A stretch of 17,484 nucleotides of DNA from GCA-003244245 sp035276605 (lineage in GTDB: Bacteria; Actinomycetota; Actinomycetes; Mycobacteriales; Pseudonocardiaceae). How positions within the stretch are numbered: position 1 is the stretch's first letter; every line of letters begins with the position of its first letter. The translations under genes were made by a program, and so were the position numbers. The stretch covers positions 1 through 17,484 of the forward strand of contig DATELN010000042.1 in the NCBI GenBank assembly GCA_035276605.1, given 5' to 3'. This document shows positions 1-7,721 of this stretch, piece by piece. The notes under the pieces are model-generated. The model had not been told where the DNA came from, did not search any database, and saw only the letters and a program-made list of their open reading frames with translations.

Positions 1-243
1 CTTTGCCATCACCAAATACACTTTGTTGCCGGTACTTGCGGCGAGCACCCGAAGATTAGCAATAGCGGTCCGGGCGTCAGTGCACTGTTTGGGGCTCGGT
101 GCAGCGATGGCCACGTTGATCGAGGATGCTCCTACCGTGCATACCACGGCGAGCAGAACGGTCAGCGCGTCCTTTTCATGACGAAATGTTCCTTCCGAGT
201 GCGACTTTAGCGGCACGGCGATGGCAGGACTCTGATAGGCCAT
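1..243 (-). CDS. Partial hypothetical secreted protein (N-terminal part, runs off left edge)
   Basis: An open minus-strand frame of 81 codons runs off the left edge without a stop. From the ATG at 243 the product has a short polar N-terminus, a hydrophobic stretch at about residues 32-50 (LTVLLAVVCTVGASSINVAI) and then AAP, which looks like a signal peptide with an AxA-type cleavage site. The small putative mature part that follows contains one Cys. The frame is open back to a TGA near 332-334, so a GTG near 325, an ATG near 274 or an internal GTG near 219 are other possible starts; a GGAGG sits upstream of the 243 ATG at a long spacing. I do not recognise the family. The region is more AT-rich than the rest of the window. 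The call rests on the open frame plus the signal-like sequence. Confidence 0.45.
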   Translation of the reverse strand, partial: MAYQSPAIAVPLKSHSEGTFRHEKDALTVLLAVVCTVGASSINVAIAAPSPKQCTDARTAIANLRVLAASTGNKVYLVMAK

Positions 244-479
244 CGTCGCCTCTTGCTCGCCTCCCAGTAGGCTCATCGCCGCTAAGTGCGCAGAGGTTAC
301 AATCCGGTAGTACGTTTCGAGCACGCGCTGTCATCAATGCACTACGCTATGTTTATGACGCGATTTATGCGACGAGCGTAGACATCAAAGAAGTGTTCGT
401 TAATCGGTAAGCGGCGAGAGAACAGCACCCTGATCGTGTTCGCGCCAGTCAAGGTGCCGCTGTGGGCGGCACGCATGAG
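244..479. other. AT-richer intergenic stretch between truncated ORF and tRNA
   Basis: No convincing gene is visible here. The plus-strand frame 126-410 overlaps the secreted-protein frame and has no recognisable features. Base composition is clearly more AT-rich than the rest of the window (for example around 300-420), which sets this segment apart. It lies immediately beyond the 3' end of the tRNA at 480-552. Confidence 0.4.
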
Positions 480-552
480 TGCCCCCGGTGGGAGTCGAAC
501 CCACACTGCGGCCCTTTTAAGGGGCTTGCCTCTGCCTTTGGGCTACGGGGGC
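480..552 (-). tRNA. tRNA, anticodon TAA (Leu by code), short variable loop
   Basis: The minus strand folds into a full cloverleaf. The 7-bp acceptor stem is perfect (GCCCCCG/CGGGGGC). The D arm has GCC/GGC pairs and a GG in its loop. The anticodon stem has four GC pairs plus an A-C mismatch at 27-43. The 7-nt anticodon loop CTTAAAA gives T33 and anticodon TAA (plus positions 517-519). The variable loop is 5 nt, and the T arm is GTGGG/CCCAC with loop TTCGACT. The discriminator base is A and CCA is not encoded. By the genetic code it reads UUA (Leu), although bacterial leucine tRNAs usually have a long variable arm. It starts 26 nt downstream of the oxidoreductase stop codon; TACCCT at 567-562 (minus) could be a -10 element. 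The tRNA call is firm, the amino acid identity less so. Confidence 0.85.
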
Positions 553-578
553 GCGCCGCCAAGGGTATCCGGGTCAGT

Positions 579-1901
579 TCACGACGCGGCGGTGGCGCGG
601 ACGAAGTCGGCTTTCGGGTCGTTGATCTGGCCGAGCGCCACCAGCTCACGACGAAACAGCAGGGCAGCGGTCCAGTCGGTCAGGATGCGCACCTTGCGGT
701 TGAACGTCGGCATCCGGCTCAAGTGGTAGGTGCGATGCATGAACCAGGCCAGCGGGCCGGTGAGCTTGATCCCGTAGACCTCCGCCACTCCCCGGTATAG
801 GCCCAGGCTGGCCACTGACCCGGCATAGCGGTGCTGGTAGTGCCGCAAAGGTTGCCCGCGCAGGTAGGCGATGACGTTGTCGGCGAGTACCGCGGCCTGG
901 CGGACGGCGTGCTGGGCTGACGGGCTGGTGGTGGCATTCGGGTCTGAGGAGGTCAGATCGGGCACGGCGGCGCAGTCCCCGGCCGAGAAGGCGTCCGGAC
1001 AACCCACCAGCTGCAAGGTGGCCTGGCACCGCAACCGCTGGCGGTCATCCAGCGGCAGGTCGGTTTGCCGTAGCACCGGGTTGGCCTTGACCCCGGCGGT
1101 CCAGACGATGGTGTCGGCGTCGAACTCGGTGCCGTTGTCCAGCACCACATGACTGTTTTCCATCGTGTTGACCCGAGTGTTCAGAAAGATCTTGATGCCA
1201 CGTTGGGCCAACCGCTTGGCGGTATAGCGGCCCAACCCTGGGCTAACCTCGGGCATGATCCGGCCGGTGGCCTCGACCAGCACCCAACGCATGTCTGATG
1301 GCTCGATGGTCGGGTAGTAACGGCAGGCGTAGCGCGCCATGTCCTGCAGCTCGCCAAGCACCTCGATGCCCGCGTAACCCCCGCCGATCACCACAAAGCT
1401 CAGCAGCCTGCGGCGTAGCTGTACGTCGATCGAGGCGTCGGCGGCTTCCAGACAGGACAGCACATGGTTGCGCAGGTAGATGGCCTCGCCAATGGTCTTG
1501 AACGCGATGCCATGTTCGGCGAGCCCCGGGATGGGCAGCGTGCGAGCGATGGAGCCCGGCGCCATCACCAGCACGTCATAACCGACCTGCTCGATGTTGC
1601 CGGCGCAGTTCTCGATCGTGGCGACGTGGTGGGCGTGTTCCACCTTGGTGACCCGGCCACACACGACGCGGCAGCGCTTGAGCACCCGGCGCAGCGGCAC
1701 GACCACGTGGCGGGGTTCGATCGACCCGGCCGCGGCCTCCGGCAGGAACGGTTGGTAGGTCATTTGCGTCTGCGGATCGACCACGGTGATCGCTGCGTCG
1801 CCCTGGCTCAGCTTGGATTGCAGCCCCAGCGCGGTGTACATCCCCACATAGCCACCGCCCACGATGAGGATGTGTGGTGACTCCCGAGGCATTACACCCA
1901 T
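579..1901 (-). CDS. NDH-2-like FAD/NAD(P) oxidoreductase
   Basis: This 440-aa protein has the two-dinucleotide-fold layout of pyridine nucleotide-disulphide oxidoreductases of the type II NADH dehydrogenase group. An N-terminal FAD-binding glycine motif (VGGGYVG, about residues 14-20) is followed by the TYQPFLPEAAAGSI segment typical of NDH-2. A second NAD(P)-binding motif (IGGGYAGIE, about 172-180) comes next, then TIVWTAGVKANP and a C-terminal FAD contact like FSAGDCAAVPD. The C-terminus has a basic, hydrophobic stretch (about 395-420) that could dock at the membrane, as in NDH-2. The likely reaction is NAD(P)H oxidation with electron transfer to a quinone; substrate and acceptor are inferred. 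The chosen ATG at 1901 is followed by another in-frame ATG at 1892. It lies 36 nt downstream of the uracil glycosylase gene on the same strand, so they may be co-transcribed. It does not look like the main ndh (Rv1854c type). Confidence 0.85.
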   Translation of the reverse strand: MGVMPRESPHILIVGGGYVGMYTALGLQSKLSQGDAAITVVDPQTQMTYQPFLPEAAAGSIEPRHVVVPLRRVLKRCRVVCGRVTKVEHAHHVATIENCAGNIEQVGYDVLVMAPGSIARTLPIPGLAEHGIAFKTIGEAIYLRNHVLSCLEAADASIDVQLRRRLLSFVVIGGGYAGIEVLGELQDMARYACRYYPTIEPSDMRWVLVEATGRIMPEVSPGLGRYTAKRLAQRGIKIFLNTRVNTMENSHVVLDNGTEFDADTIVWTAGVKANPVLRQTDLPLDDRQRLRCQATLQLVGCPDAFSAGDCAAVPDLTSSDPNATTSPSAQHAVRQAAVLADNVIAYLRGQPLRHYQHRYAGSVASLGLYRGVAEVYGIKLTGPLAWFMHRTYHLSRMPTFNRKVRILTDWTAALLFRRELVALGQINDPKADFVRATAAS

Positions 1902-1937
1902 ATCAGCAGTATCCCGATTGCAGCCCTGGCGTGCCGG

Positions 1938-2621
1938 TCATGAGGGCTCGATCTCAGCCAGTTCAGCTGCCCGGCGCAGCACGTCGACCAGCATCGCTGG
2001 GGTGAGCCGGCCGGTGAAGGTGTTTTGCTGGCTGACGTGGTAACAGCCGAGCAGATGCAGCCCACCTACCGGGATGTCGACGCCGTGCGCAAAGTGGGGT
2101 CGCGGAGTTGGCACCGGCCACCCCGCGAGGCTCAGCGCGGGCAGCAGCGCCTGCCAGCCGAACGCGCCGAGCACCACGACCGCGCGCAGTGTGGGCCGTA
2201 GCAGCTTTAGCTCGCGGACCAGCCAGGGGCGGCAAGCGTCGCGTTCGGCCGGGGTGGGCTTGTTTGCCGGTGGCGCGCAGTGCACCGGGGCGGTGATCCG
2301 GGTGCGGTACAACGTCAACCCATCACCGCGGTGGGTGGCGACTGGCTGGTTAGCCAGGCCGACGGCGTGCAACGCGGCGAAAAGCACGTCGCCCGAGCGG
2401 TCTCCGGTAAATATCCGGCCGGTGCGGTTGCCGCCATGGGCGGCGGGCGCGAGTCCAACGATGGCCAGCGCCGCGTCAGCCGGACCGAATCCCGGCACCG
2501 GGCGCCCCCAGTACTCCTGGTCGCGATAGGCCGCCCGCTTCTCCGCGGCGACCTTCTCCCGCCAGGCGACCAGTCGCGGACAGGCTCGGCACCCCGTCAC
2601 CGCCTCGTCGAGCTCCCCCAT
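1938..2621 (-). CDS. udgB: Family 5 (UdgB-type) uracil-DNA glycosylase
   Basis: Counting from the ATG at 2621 gives 227 aa. Motif A of the superfamily is GLAPAAHGGNRTGR (about 56-69), with alanine instead of a catalytic Asp/Asn as expected for family 5 enzymes. Motif B is HVSQQNTFTG (about 195-204). Four cysteines (C11 and C14 as CxxC, then C115 and C130) fit the [4Fe-4S] cluster of family 4/5 enzymes. It should remove uracil, and probably hypoxanthine, from double-stranded DNA in base excision repair in the cytosol. The frame stays open to a start at 2672, but that extension would translate a 22-bp repeat (2624-2670) also found outside genes at 5275-5340, so I prefer 2621. GGGGAG abuts this ATG, leaving little spacing; a GTG at residue 8 is another option. 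It lies just downstream of ppx. Confidence 0.9.
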   Translation of the reverse strand: MGELDEAVTGCRACPRLVAWREKVAAEKRAAYRDQEYWGRPVPGFGPADAALAIVGLAPAAHGGNRTGRIFTGDRSGDVLFAALHAVGLANQPVATHRGDGLTLYRTRITAPVHCAPPANKPTPAERDACRPWLVRELKLLRPTLRAVVVLGAFGWQALLPALSLAGWPVPTPRPHFAHGVDIPVGGLHLLGCYHVSQQNTFTGRLTPAMLVDVLRRAAELAEIEPS

Positions 2622-2623
2622 CT

Positions 2624-2670
2624 CCCCGCGTGTCGCGTCCTCGTGCCCGGTGTGTCGCGTTCTCATGCCC
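2624..2670 (-). repeat. 22-bp tandem repeat, two units, between ppx and udgB
   Basis: Read on the minus strand, two 22-nt units follow each other (plus positions 2646-2667 and 2624-2645). Each starts with CATGAG or CACGAG, then RACGCGACAC, and ends in a G-rich CCGGG/CGGGG. They begin about 9 nt after the ppx stop codon and overlap the possible N-terminal extension of udgB. The same unit occurs three times at 5275-5340. The unit length is not a multiple of three, which argues against a protein-coding repeat. Confidence 0.8.
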
Positions 2671-2678
2671 ACCTCAGG

Positions 2679-3617
2679 TCAGCCAAGGCCGAGTGCGATG
2701 CCGTCGAGAATGTCGTGCTCGCTGACCACGAGCTCACTGATGCCGGCCCGCGCATGGAGCTCCTCGGCCAGCACCGCGACGATCAGCGCACCGCCGGCGA
2801 TCACATCCACCCTGCCCGGGTGGATGACGGGATTGGCCGCGCGCTGCTGATGGGTCGATGAGAGCAAGTTGTCCGCCGTGTCATGCACCTGCTCCAGCGA
2901 TAAGCGCGACAAGTGAGTGCGTTCGGCGTCGTAGCTGGGTAACCACTGGGCCACCGCGGACAGTGTCGTAACGGTGCCTGCAACCCCGACCCAGGTGCGG
3001 GCCTTGTACACCGGAACGTCGGCGAACGCCTCGTGCAAGGTCTGCGCCGCGAACTGCCGGGCTGCGCTGATCTCGGTTGGCGTCGGAGGGTCCGAGTGCA
3101 GGTGGCGCTCGGTGATCCGAACGCAGCCGACGTTCACCGAGCGCGACGCGGTGACGTCCGCGCTGGTGCCGTCCCAGTCGCCGAGCACAACCTCGGTGGA
3201 CCCGCCCCCCACATCGACGACGACGAACGGCCCGTCAGCCGGATCCAGATCGCCGACCGCGCCGGTGAACGACAGCCGCGCCTCCTCGTCCCCGGTGATC
3301 ACCTCGGCCTCTTTGCCTAGGGTATGGCGGACCATGCGAAAAAAGTCCTCCCGGTTGGCGGCGTCCCGGGTAGCCGAGGTCGCCACCATCCGTACCCGCT
3401 GCGCCTCGGTGCGCCGCGCGATATCGGCGTAGTCGGCCAGCGCCACGCGGGTTCGTTCCAATGCGTCCGAAGCCAGCCGGCCAGTGGCGTCGACGTCTTG
3501 ACCGAGCCGGACGATCCGCATCTCCCGATGCACGTCGACAAGCTTGGAGTCGGTCAAATCCGCCACCAGCAACCGAATCGAGTTGGTCCCGCAGTCGATC
3601 GCGGCCACCCTGACCAT
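2679..3617 (-). CDS. ppx: Ppx/GppA exopolyphosphatase
   Basis: The 312-aa product is a sugar kinase/Hsp70/actin-fold phosphatase that hydrolyses terminal phosphates of polyphosphate and/or pppGpp. The phosphate-1 loop is AAIDCGTNSIRLL (about 5-17). The ITGDEEARLSFTGA segment (about 107-120) holds the acidic catalytic residues, and the phosphate-2 loop is VVDVGGGSTEV (about 133-143). The frame extends upstream to 3869, but the family N-terminus begins at MVRVAAID, with GGGGAGG 5 nt upstream, so 3617 is the start. The length matches mycobacterial short PPX proteins without a C-terminal HD domain, such as Rv1026. It is divergent from the acyl-CoA dehydrogenase, with 43 nt between the starts. TAATCT at 3657-3652 on the minus strand could be its -10. 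It probably affects stringent-response and polyphosphate levels (family knowledge). Confidence 0.93.
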   Translation of the reverse strand: MVRVAAIDCGTNSIRLLVADLTDSKLVDVHREMRIVRLGQDVDATGRLASDALERTRVALADYADIARRTEAQRVRMVATSATRDAANREDFFRMVRHTLGKEAEVITGDEEARLSFTGAVGDLDPADGPFVVVDVGGGSTEVVLGDWDGTSADVTASRSVNVGCVRITERHLHSDPPTPTEISAARQFAAQTLHEAFADVPVYKARTWVGVAGTVTTLSAVAQWLPSYDAERTHLSRLSLEQVHDTADNLLSSTHQQRAANPVIHPGRVDVIAGGALIVAVLAEELHARAGISELVVSEHDILDGIALGLG

Positions 3618-3660
3618 CCGCACCTCCCCACGATCGCCCGCTGAATGGGAGATTAGTGAC

Positions 3661-5256
3661 GTGACAAACCAGCCGCCGCCGCTGGTTGAATTTGACCCGC
3701 TCGGGTGCGATCCGGCGCTGGTCGATGCGATGAACCGGTACGGCGGTGCGGTGTCGGCGGTGAGCGAAGTCGCGCTTGACGCCGGGTCGGGCCTGGCCCG
3801 CGAACATGGTCGGCTGGCTGATCTCCACCACCCGGTATTGCATACCCATGATCGATACGGCCATCGCATCGACGAGGTGGAGTTTCACCCATCCTGGCAT
3901 TGGCTGATGCGGCGTGGGGTGGCGCACGGGCTGCACGCCGCGCCATGGGGACCCGACGCGGCGCACGCGGCTCACCTCGTCCGGGCGGCGGGCTTCTACC
4001 TCTGGACCCAAGTGGAGGCTGGCCACGGCTGCCCGCTGTCGATGACCTACGCCGCGGTACCGGCGCTGCGCCACTGCCCGGAGCTGTCCGCGCAGTGGGA
4101 GCCAGGGCTGTGCTCGCGGGTATACGACCCGGAATCGCGCGCACCGGCCAGCAAACGCGGTCTGCTCGCCGGGATGTCGATGACGGAAAGGCAGGGTGGA
4201 TCCGATGTGCGGGCCAACACGACCACCGCGATGCCGGTCGATGGCGGCGCATACCGGCTCGTCGGGCACAAGTGGTTCACCTCAGCACCGATGAACGACG
4301 TCTTCCTTGCGCTCGCTTACGCACCTGGGGGTCTGACGTGTTTTGCGGTTCCCCGGATATTGCCCGACGGCAGCGGCAACGGCATCCGGTTGCAGCGGCT
4401 TAAGAACAAGCTTGGCAATCGGGCCAATGCCTCTGCCGAGATCGAATACGACGGCGCGCTGGGCTGGGCAGTGGGCACGGAGGGCCGCGGGGTGCCCACG
4501 ATCATCGAGATGGTGACGATGACGCGGCTGGACTGCGTACTCGGCTCCGCCTCCACCATGCGCGCGGCGCTGTCGGAGGCTGCGCACCATGTGGCACACC
4601 GCCGCGCGTTCGGGATTCGGCTGGCTGACGCGCCGCTGATGGCAACGGTCGTGGCGGACCTCGCGCTGGAAAGCGAAGCCGCCACCGCCCTGGCGATGCG
4701 GCTGGCCGCCGCGGTGGACACTGGTGAGCGTGCGCTGCTGCGTCTTGCATTGCCGGCGAGCAAATATTACGTCTGTAAACGGGCGCCGGCAGTGGTGGCC
4801 GAGGCGCTCGAGTGCCTGGGCGGCGACGGCTACAGCGAGGACTCCGGTCTTCCCCGGCTGTATCGGGAAGCTCCGCTGAACTCGATCTGGGAGGGTTCCG
4901 GCAACGTCACCGCGTTGGACGTGCTGCGTTCGCTCTCCCGGGATGAGGCACCGGCGGAGGCGCTGCTGGCCGAGCTGGACGCTGTCGCCGGTGCATATCC
5001 CCGCTTGGACCGGGCCGTGGCCTTATTACGTGCGGAGCTGTCCGATCCGGCGCCCCAGCGGGCCCGCCGGTTGGCTGTGTTGATCGCGCTGTGCTTGCAG
5101 GGCTCATTGCTGCTGCGCCATTCGCCGGCGGTGGTCGCTGAGGCCTTCCTCGGTTCGCGGCTCGGCGGGGACACCACTGGATGGACTCTCGGCATGCTAA
5201 CTGCGGGGACAGACACCGCCCTGCTGGTGGAGCGAGTGACGCCGCGCCTGAGGTGA
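3661..5256 (+). CDS. AidB-like acyl-CoA dehydrogenase
   Basis: This is a 531-aa flavoprotein of the acyl-CoA dehydrogenase superfamily, longer than the usual ~380 aa and closer to the AidB-type subgroup. It has an N-terminal helical domain with HPSWHWLM, the FAD/substrate loop MSMTERQGGSDV (about 172-183), HKWFTSAP, a middle beta domain and a C-terminal helical bundle. The bundle contains CLGGDGYSEDSGLPRLYREAP and the family signature IWEGSGNV. AidB proteins bind FAD and DNA and are induced by alkylation damage in E. coli; whether this one oxidises an acyl-CoA is not shown by sequence. The GTG at 3661 follows GGGAG with good spacing; the frame is open upstream to 3544, but that would run into ppx. 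It is transcribed away from ppx, and three 22-bp repeat units follow its stop. Confidence 0.9.
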   Translation: MTNQPPPLVEFDPLGCDPALVDAMNRYGGAVSAVSEVALDAGSGLAREHGRLADLHHPVLHTHDRYGHRIDEVEFHPSWHWLMRRGVAHGLHAAPWGPDAAHAAHLVRAAGFYLWTQVEAGHGCPLSMTYAAVPALRHCPELSAQWEPGLCSRVYDPESRAPASKRGLLAGMSMTERQGGSDVRANTTTAMPVDGGAYRLVGHKWFTSAPMNDVFLALAYAPGGLTCFAVPRILPDGSGNGIRLQRLKNKLGNRANASAEIEYDGALGWAVGTEGRGVPTIIEMVTMTRLDCVLGSASTMRAALSEAAHHVAHRRAFGIRLADAPLMATVVADLALESEAATALAMRLAAAVDTGERALLRLALPASKYYVCKRAPAVVAEALECLGGDGYSEDSGLPRLYREAPLNSIWEGSGNVTALDVLRSLSRDEAPAEALLAELDAVAGAYPRLDRAVALLRAELSDPAPQRARRLAVLIALCLQGSLLLRHSPAVVAEAFLGSRLGGDTTGWTLGMLTAGTDTALLVERVTPRLR

Positions 5257-5274
5257 TGCCACTGGCTGGGCGTG

Positions 5275-5340
5275 CACCACGGCGCGACACGCCGGGCATG
5301 AGGACGCGACACACGGGGCACCAGGGCGCGACACGCCGGG
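5275..5340 (+). repeat. 22-bp tandem repeat, three units, after the acyl-CoA dehydrogenase gene
   Basis: Three perfectly spaced 22-nt units lie at 5275-5296, 5297-5318 and 5319-5340. Each begins CACCAC/CATGAG/CACCAG, continues with GRCGCGACAC and ends in CCGGG or CGGGG. They start 18 nt after the stop codon at 5256 and precede the convergent DUF501 stop at 5369. Orientation relative to the upstream gene is the same as for the two units after ppx (2624-2670). Confidence 0.85.
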
Positions 5341-5368
5341 AGAGAGGGAGGGCAGGGCCGGGGCGGGG

Positions 5369-5854
5369 TTAGGCGCAGGGACCTGCGGTCCACCAGGGGC
5401 CGATCTGGGCCAGGACCTCGTCGCCGAAGGGGTTGACGCCGGGGCCGCGGGCCAGCGCGTGGGCGACATGGACGTGCAAGCATTTCACCCGACCGGGCAT
5501 GCCGCCGGCGCTGACCTGCGTCCCCAGCGGTTCCAGAGCGTCGCGCTCGACCAGGTACGACTCATGCGCGGCCCGGTAGGCGGCCGCCAGCTCCGGATCG
5601 GTGGCTAGCCGATCAGTCATCTCGCGCATCGCTCCGCTGGCCTCGATCCGCCCTACCAGTCCGACCAGCCGGCGACAGGTCAGGTAATAGAGCGTGGGAA
5701 ACGGGGTGCCGTCGGCCAGTCGCGGCGAGGTCTGCACCACGCTGGGCAGGCCGCAGGGGCAGCGGTGCGCCACCGACCGCAACGCCCGGGGCGGGCGCCC
5801 CAGCTGCGCCGCGACAGCTTCCCGGTCGGCGCGGTCCAGCACCTCCTCACCCAC
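5369..5854 (-). CDS. DUF501 domain protein (Rv1025-like)
   Basis: About 161 aa from the GTG at 5854, which overlaps the stop codon region of the ftsB-like gene; a GTG at 5842 (157 aa) is an alternative, and the longer open frame to 5932 is judged spurious. The domain shows a basic/hydrophobic start (AAQLGRPPRALRSVAHRC), a Cys pair (CPCG), FPTLYYLTCRRLV, and near the end GRVKCLHVHVAHAL followed by GVNPFGDEVL, all typical of DUF501. Function is unknown for the family; the conserved Cys/His residues suggest metal binding (inference). It sits third in the conserved eno > ftsB-like > DUF501 operon, as in M. tuberculosis. There Rv1026 (ppx) follows directly, whereas here the dehydrogenase gene and a repeat separate them. 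Confidence 0.88.
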   Translation of the reverse strand: MGEEVLDRADREAVAAQLGRPPRALRSVAHRCPCGLPSVVQTSPRLADGTPFPTLYYLTCRRLVGLVGRIEASGAMREMTDRLATDPELAAAYRAAHESYLVERDALEPLGTQVSAGGMPGRVKCLHVHVAHALARGPGVNPFGDEVLAQIGPWWTAGPCA

Positions 5855-6293
5855 CGTTGATCGACTTCCACAGTTGGCTGTACCACAGCGCCGTGGGTGG
5901 CGGAGCACCCCCGGCGACAGCCACGGTCCCACCGGGAGGAAGCTGCACCAGGTAAGGGGCTTCGCCGGGACGCACGTAGCGCAGCCGTTCCCGGGCCTGC
6001 GTCTCGATATGTTCCGGGTCGGCCAGCAACCCGCGGCGGCGCTCCAGCTCCGCGATCTTGTCGGTCAGAGTCTGCTGCTGCTCGTATACCGCCGATAGCT
6101 CGGCGCGCTGGCTAACGTAGTTGCGCAACGGCACCGCCACACTCAGGATCAGCACACAGATCACTGCGGCGAGCAGCGCCGCGCGGCGTCCCGAGGTGAC
6201 GCCCAGCGCGTGACCGATCCGTACCCCCAGCGGACGGATCGGCGCGCGGTCATCGGGCGGACCGCGGTGCTTGGCTGGGCCGGCGTCGCCCAT
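5847..6293 (-). CDS. ftsB: FtsB/DivIC-like septum protein
   Basis: 148 aa with bitopic membrane topology. A basic cytosolic N-terminus is followed by one transmembrane helix at about 37-56 (LLAAVICVLILSVAVPL), then a coiled coil at about 60-92 (LSAVYEQQQTLTDKIAELE). The DivIC signature DPEHIETQARERLRYVRPGE comes next, and a proline/glycine-rich tail ends in LWKSINGG. FtsB partners FtsL and FtsQ in the divisome, and the DPxxIExxARExLxxVxPGE motif is the family hallmark. The ATG at 6293 lies 4 nt after the eno stop (TAG-GCGG-ATG), so translation is probably coupled. The open frame extends to 6422 inside eno but gives no family-like sequence. The eno-ftsB order is widely conserved in actinobacteria. 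Confidence 0.9.
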   Translation of the reverse strand: MGDAGPAKHRGPPDDRAPIRPLGVRIGHALGVTSGRRAALLAAVICVLILSVAVPLRNYVSQRAELSAVYEQQQTLTDKIAELERRRGLLADPEHIETQARERLRYVRPGEAPYLVQLPPGGTVAVAGGAPPPTALWYSQLWKSINGG

Positions 6294-6297
6294 CCGC

Positions 6298-7584
6298 CTA
6301 ACCCTCCGGTGCGAACCGGGCGAACGCCAGGTCCCCGGCGTAGCGAGCGGCGTCTCCGAGAGCTTCCTCGATGCGCAACAGTTGGTTGTACTTGGCCACC
6401 CGCTCCGACCTCGCCGGCGCACCGGTCTTGATCTGACCGCAACCTACCGCCACCGCCAGGTCGGCGATCGTGGTGTCCTCGGTCTCACCGGAACGGTGGC
6501 TGATCATGCAGCGATATCCGTTGGACTGCGCAAGCGCCACCGCGTCCAGCGTCTCCGATAGCGTGCCGATCTGGTTAAGCTTGACCAGCATCGCATTCGC
6601 AACCCGGCGGTTGATGCCTTCTTCCAGCCGATCTGGATTGGTCACGAAGATATCGTCACCGACGATCTGCACCCGGTCGCCGAGCTCTGCGGTCAGCCGC
6701 GCCCAGCCATCCCAGTCATCCTCGGCCAACGGGTCCTCGATAGACACCAGCGGGTACGCACCGAGCAGGTCCGCGTAATAGTCGATCATCTGCTCAGCGT
6801 TGCGAGCGCTGCCCTCGAAGGCGTAGCCACCATTGGTGAAAAGCTCGGTGGCAGCCACGTCCAAGGCAAGCGCGATGTCTCGGCCGAGCGCGTAACCGGC
6901 CTTGTCCACCGCGGTGGCGATGAGGTCCAACGCTTCCTTAGCCGCAGGAAGATCGGGCGCGAAACCTCCCTCGTCGCCGAGTCCAGTCGACAATCCGTCG
7001 GCTTTGAGCACTGACTTCAGGGCGTGATAAACCTCCGCGCCCCAGCGCAGCGCCTCACGAAACGAGTCAGCACCCACCGGAGCGACCATGAATTCCTGGA
7101 CATCGACTCCGGTGTCGGCGTGGGCGCCACCGTTGAGGATGTTGAACATTGGCACCGGTAACACATGCGCGTTCACGCCACCGATGTAGCGAAACAACTC
7201 CAGGCCGCTGGACTCGGCGGCCGCTTTGGCCACTGCCAGCGATACGCCGAGGATCGCGTTGACCCCGAGCCGCGACTTGTCCGGCGTGCCGTCCAGGTCA
7301 ACCAGCTTCTGATCCACGAGGCGCTGCTCGATCACCTCGATGCCGATCAGCTCGGGGCCAATCTCGTCCAGCACCGCCGCAACGGCACGCTCGACGCCCT
7401 TACCGGCGAAGCGCTCCGGATCACCATCGCGTAGCTCGACCGCTTCATGCTGCCCGGTGGAGGCGCCCGACGGTACAGCGGCACGAGCCAGCGTGCCGTC
7501 ATCGAGAGCGATCTCAACCTCGACAGTCGGGTTACCCCGCGAGTCCAGAATCTCGCGGGCTCCAACCTCCTCGATGACGGCCAC
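6298..7584 (-). CDS. eno: Enolase
   Basis: 428 aa, normal length for the family. Enolase converts 2-phosphoglycerate to phosphoenolpyruvate in glycolysis, using Mg2+. Visible hallmarks are EILDSRGNPTVEVE at the N-terminus, the mobile loop PSGASTGQHEAVELRDGD, the metal ligands in ALDVAATELF, VSIEDPLAEDDWDGW and IVGDDIFVTN, then the LVKLNQIGTLSET lysine and the signature SHRSGETEDTTIADLAV. The last is followed by GQIKTGAPARSERVAKYNQLLRIEE. The start is GTG at 7584 with GAGGAG a few nt upstream. It heads the eno-ftsB-DUF501 operon. The 137-nt gap to the divergent TPR gene must hold its promoter. Confidence 0.98.
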   Translation of the reverse strand: MAVIEEVGAREILDSRGNPTVEVEIALDDGTLARAAVPSGASTGQHEAVELRDGDPERFAGKGVERAVAAVLDEIGPELIGIEVIEQRLVDQKLVDLDGTPDKSRLGVNAILGVSLAVAKAAAESSGLELFRYIGGVNAHVLPVPMFNILNGGAHADTGVDVQEFMVAPVGADSFREALRWGAEVYHALKSVLKADGLSTGLGDEGGFAPDLPAAKEALDLIATAVDKAGYALGRDIALALDVAATELFTNGGYAFEGSARNAEQMIDYYADLLGAYPLVSIEDPLAEDDWDGWARLTAELGDRVQIVGDDIFVTNPDRLEEGINRRVANAMLVKLNQIGTLSETLDAVALAQSNGYRCMISHRSGETEDTTIADLAVAVGCGQIKTGAPARSERVAKYNQLLRIEEALGDAARYAGDLAFARFAPEG

Positions 7585-7721
7585 AGATACTCCTCGTCAG
7601 CAGTAGGCAGCAACAGCGTAACCACGGGGTCGCGCCCTCGGTCGGAGGCGCGCGTCAGTGATCGAGTGCGGTCATCGAGTGTCAACTCTCGTGTAACAGC
7701 GCGTGTCCGCGTACCGTTAGT

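Noticed and set aside
126..800. Plus-strand frames at 126-410, 436-729 and 462-800
   Set aside because: They overlap the tRNA, the oxidoreductase 3' end or the signal-peptide frame and show no protein-like features.
2622..2672. N-terminal extension of the uracil-DNA glycosylase to 2672
   Set aside because: The added codons come from the 22-bp repeat that is also found outside genes at 5275-5340, and the unit is not a multiple of three; the family N-terminus begins shortly before the CxxC.
3235..4269. Minus-strand frame of 344 codons across ppx and the acyl-CoA dehydrogenase
   Set aside because: It overlaps two well-supported genes and shows no domain; a typical high-GC shadow frame.
5855..5932. 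Longer DUF501 start at 5932
   Set aside because: The extra residues overlap the ftsB-like gene's conserved C-terminus in another frame and do not look like the family; GTG starts at 5854 or 5842 fit the usual length.
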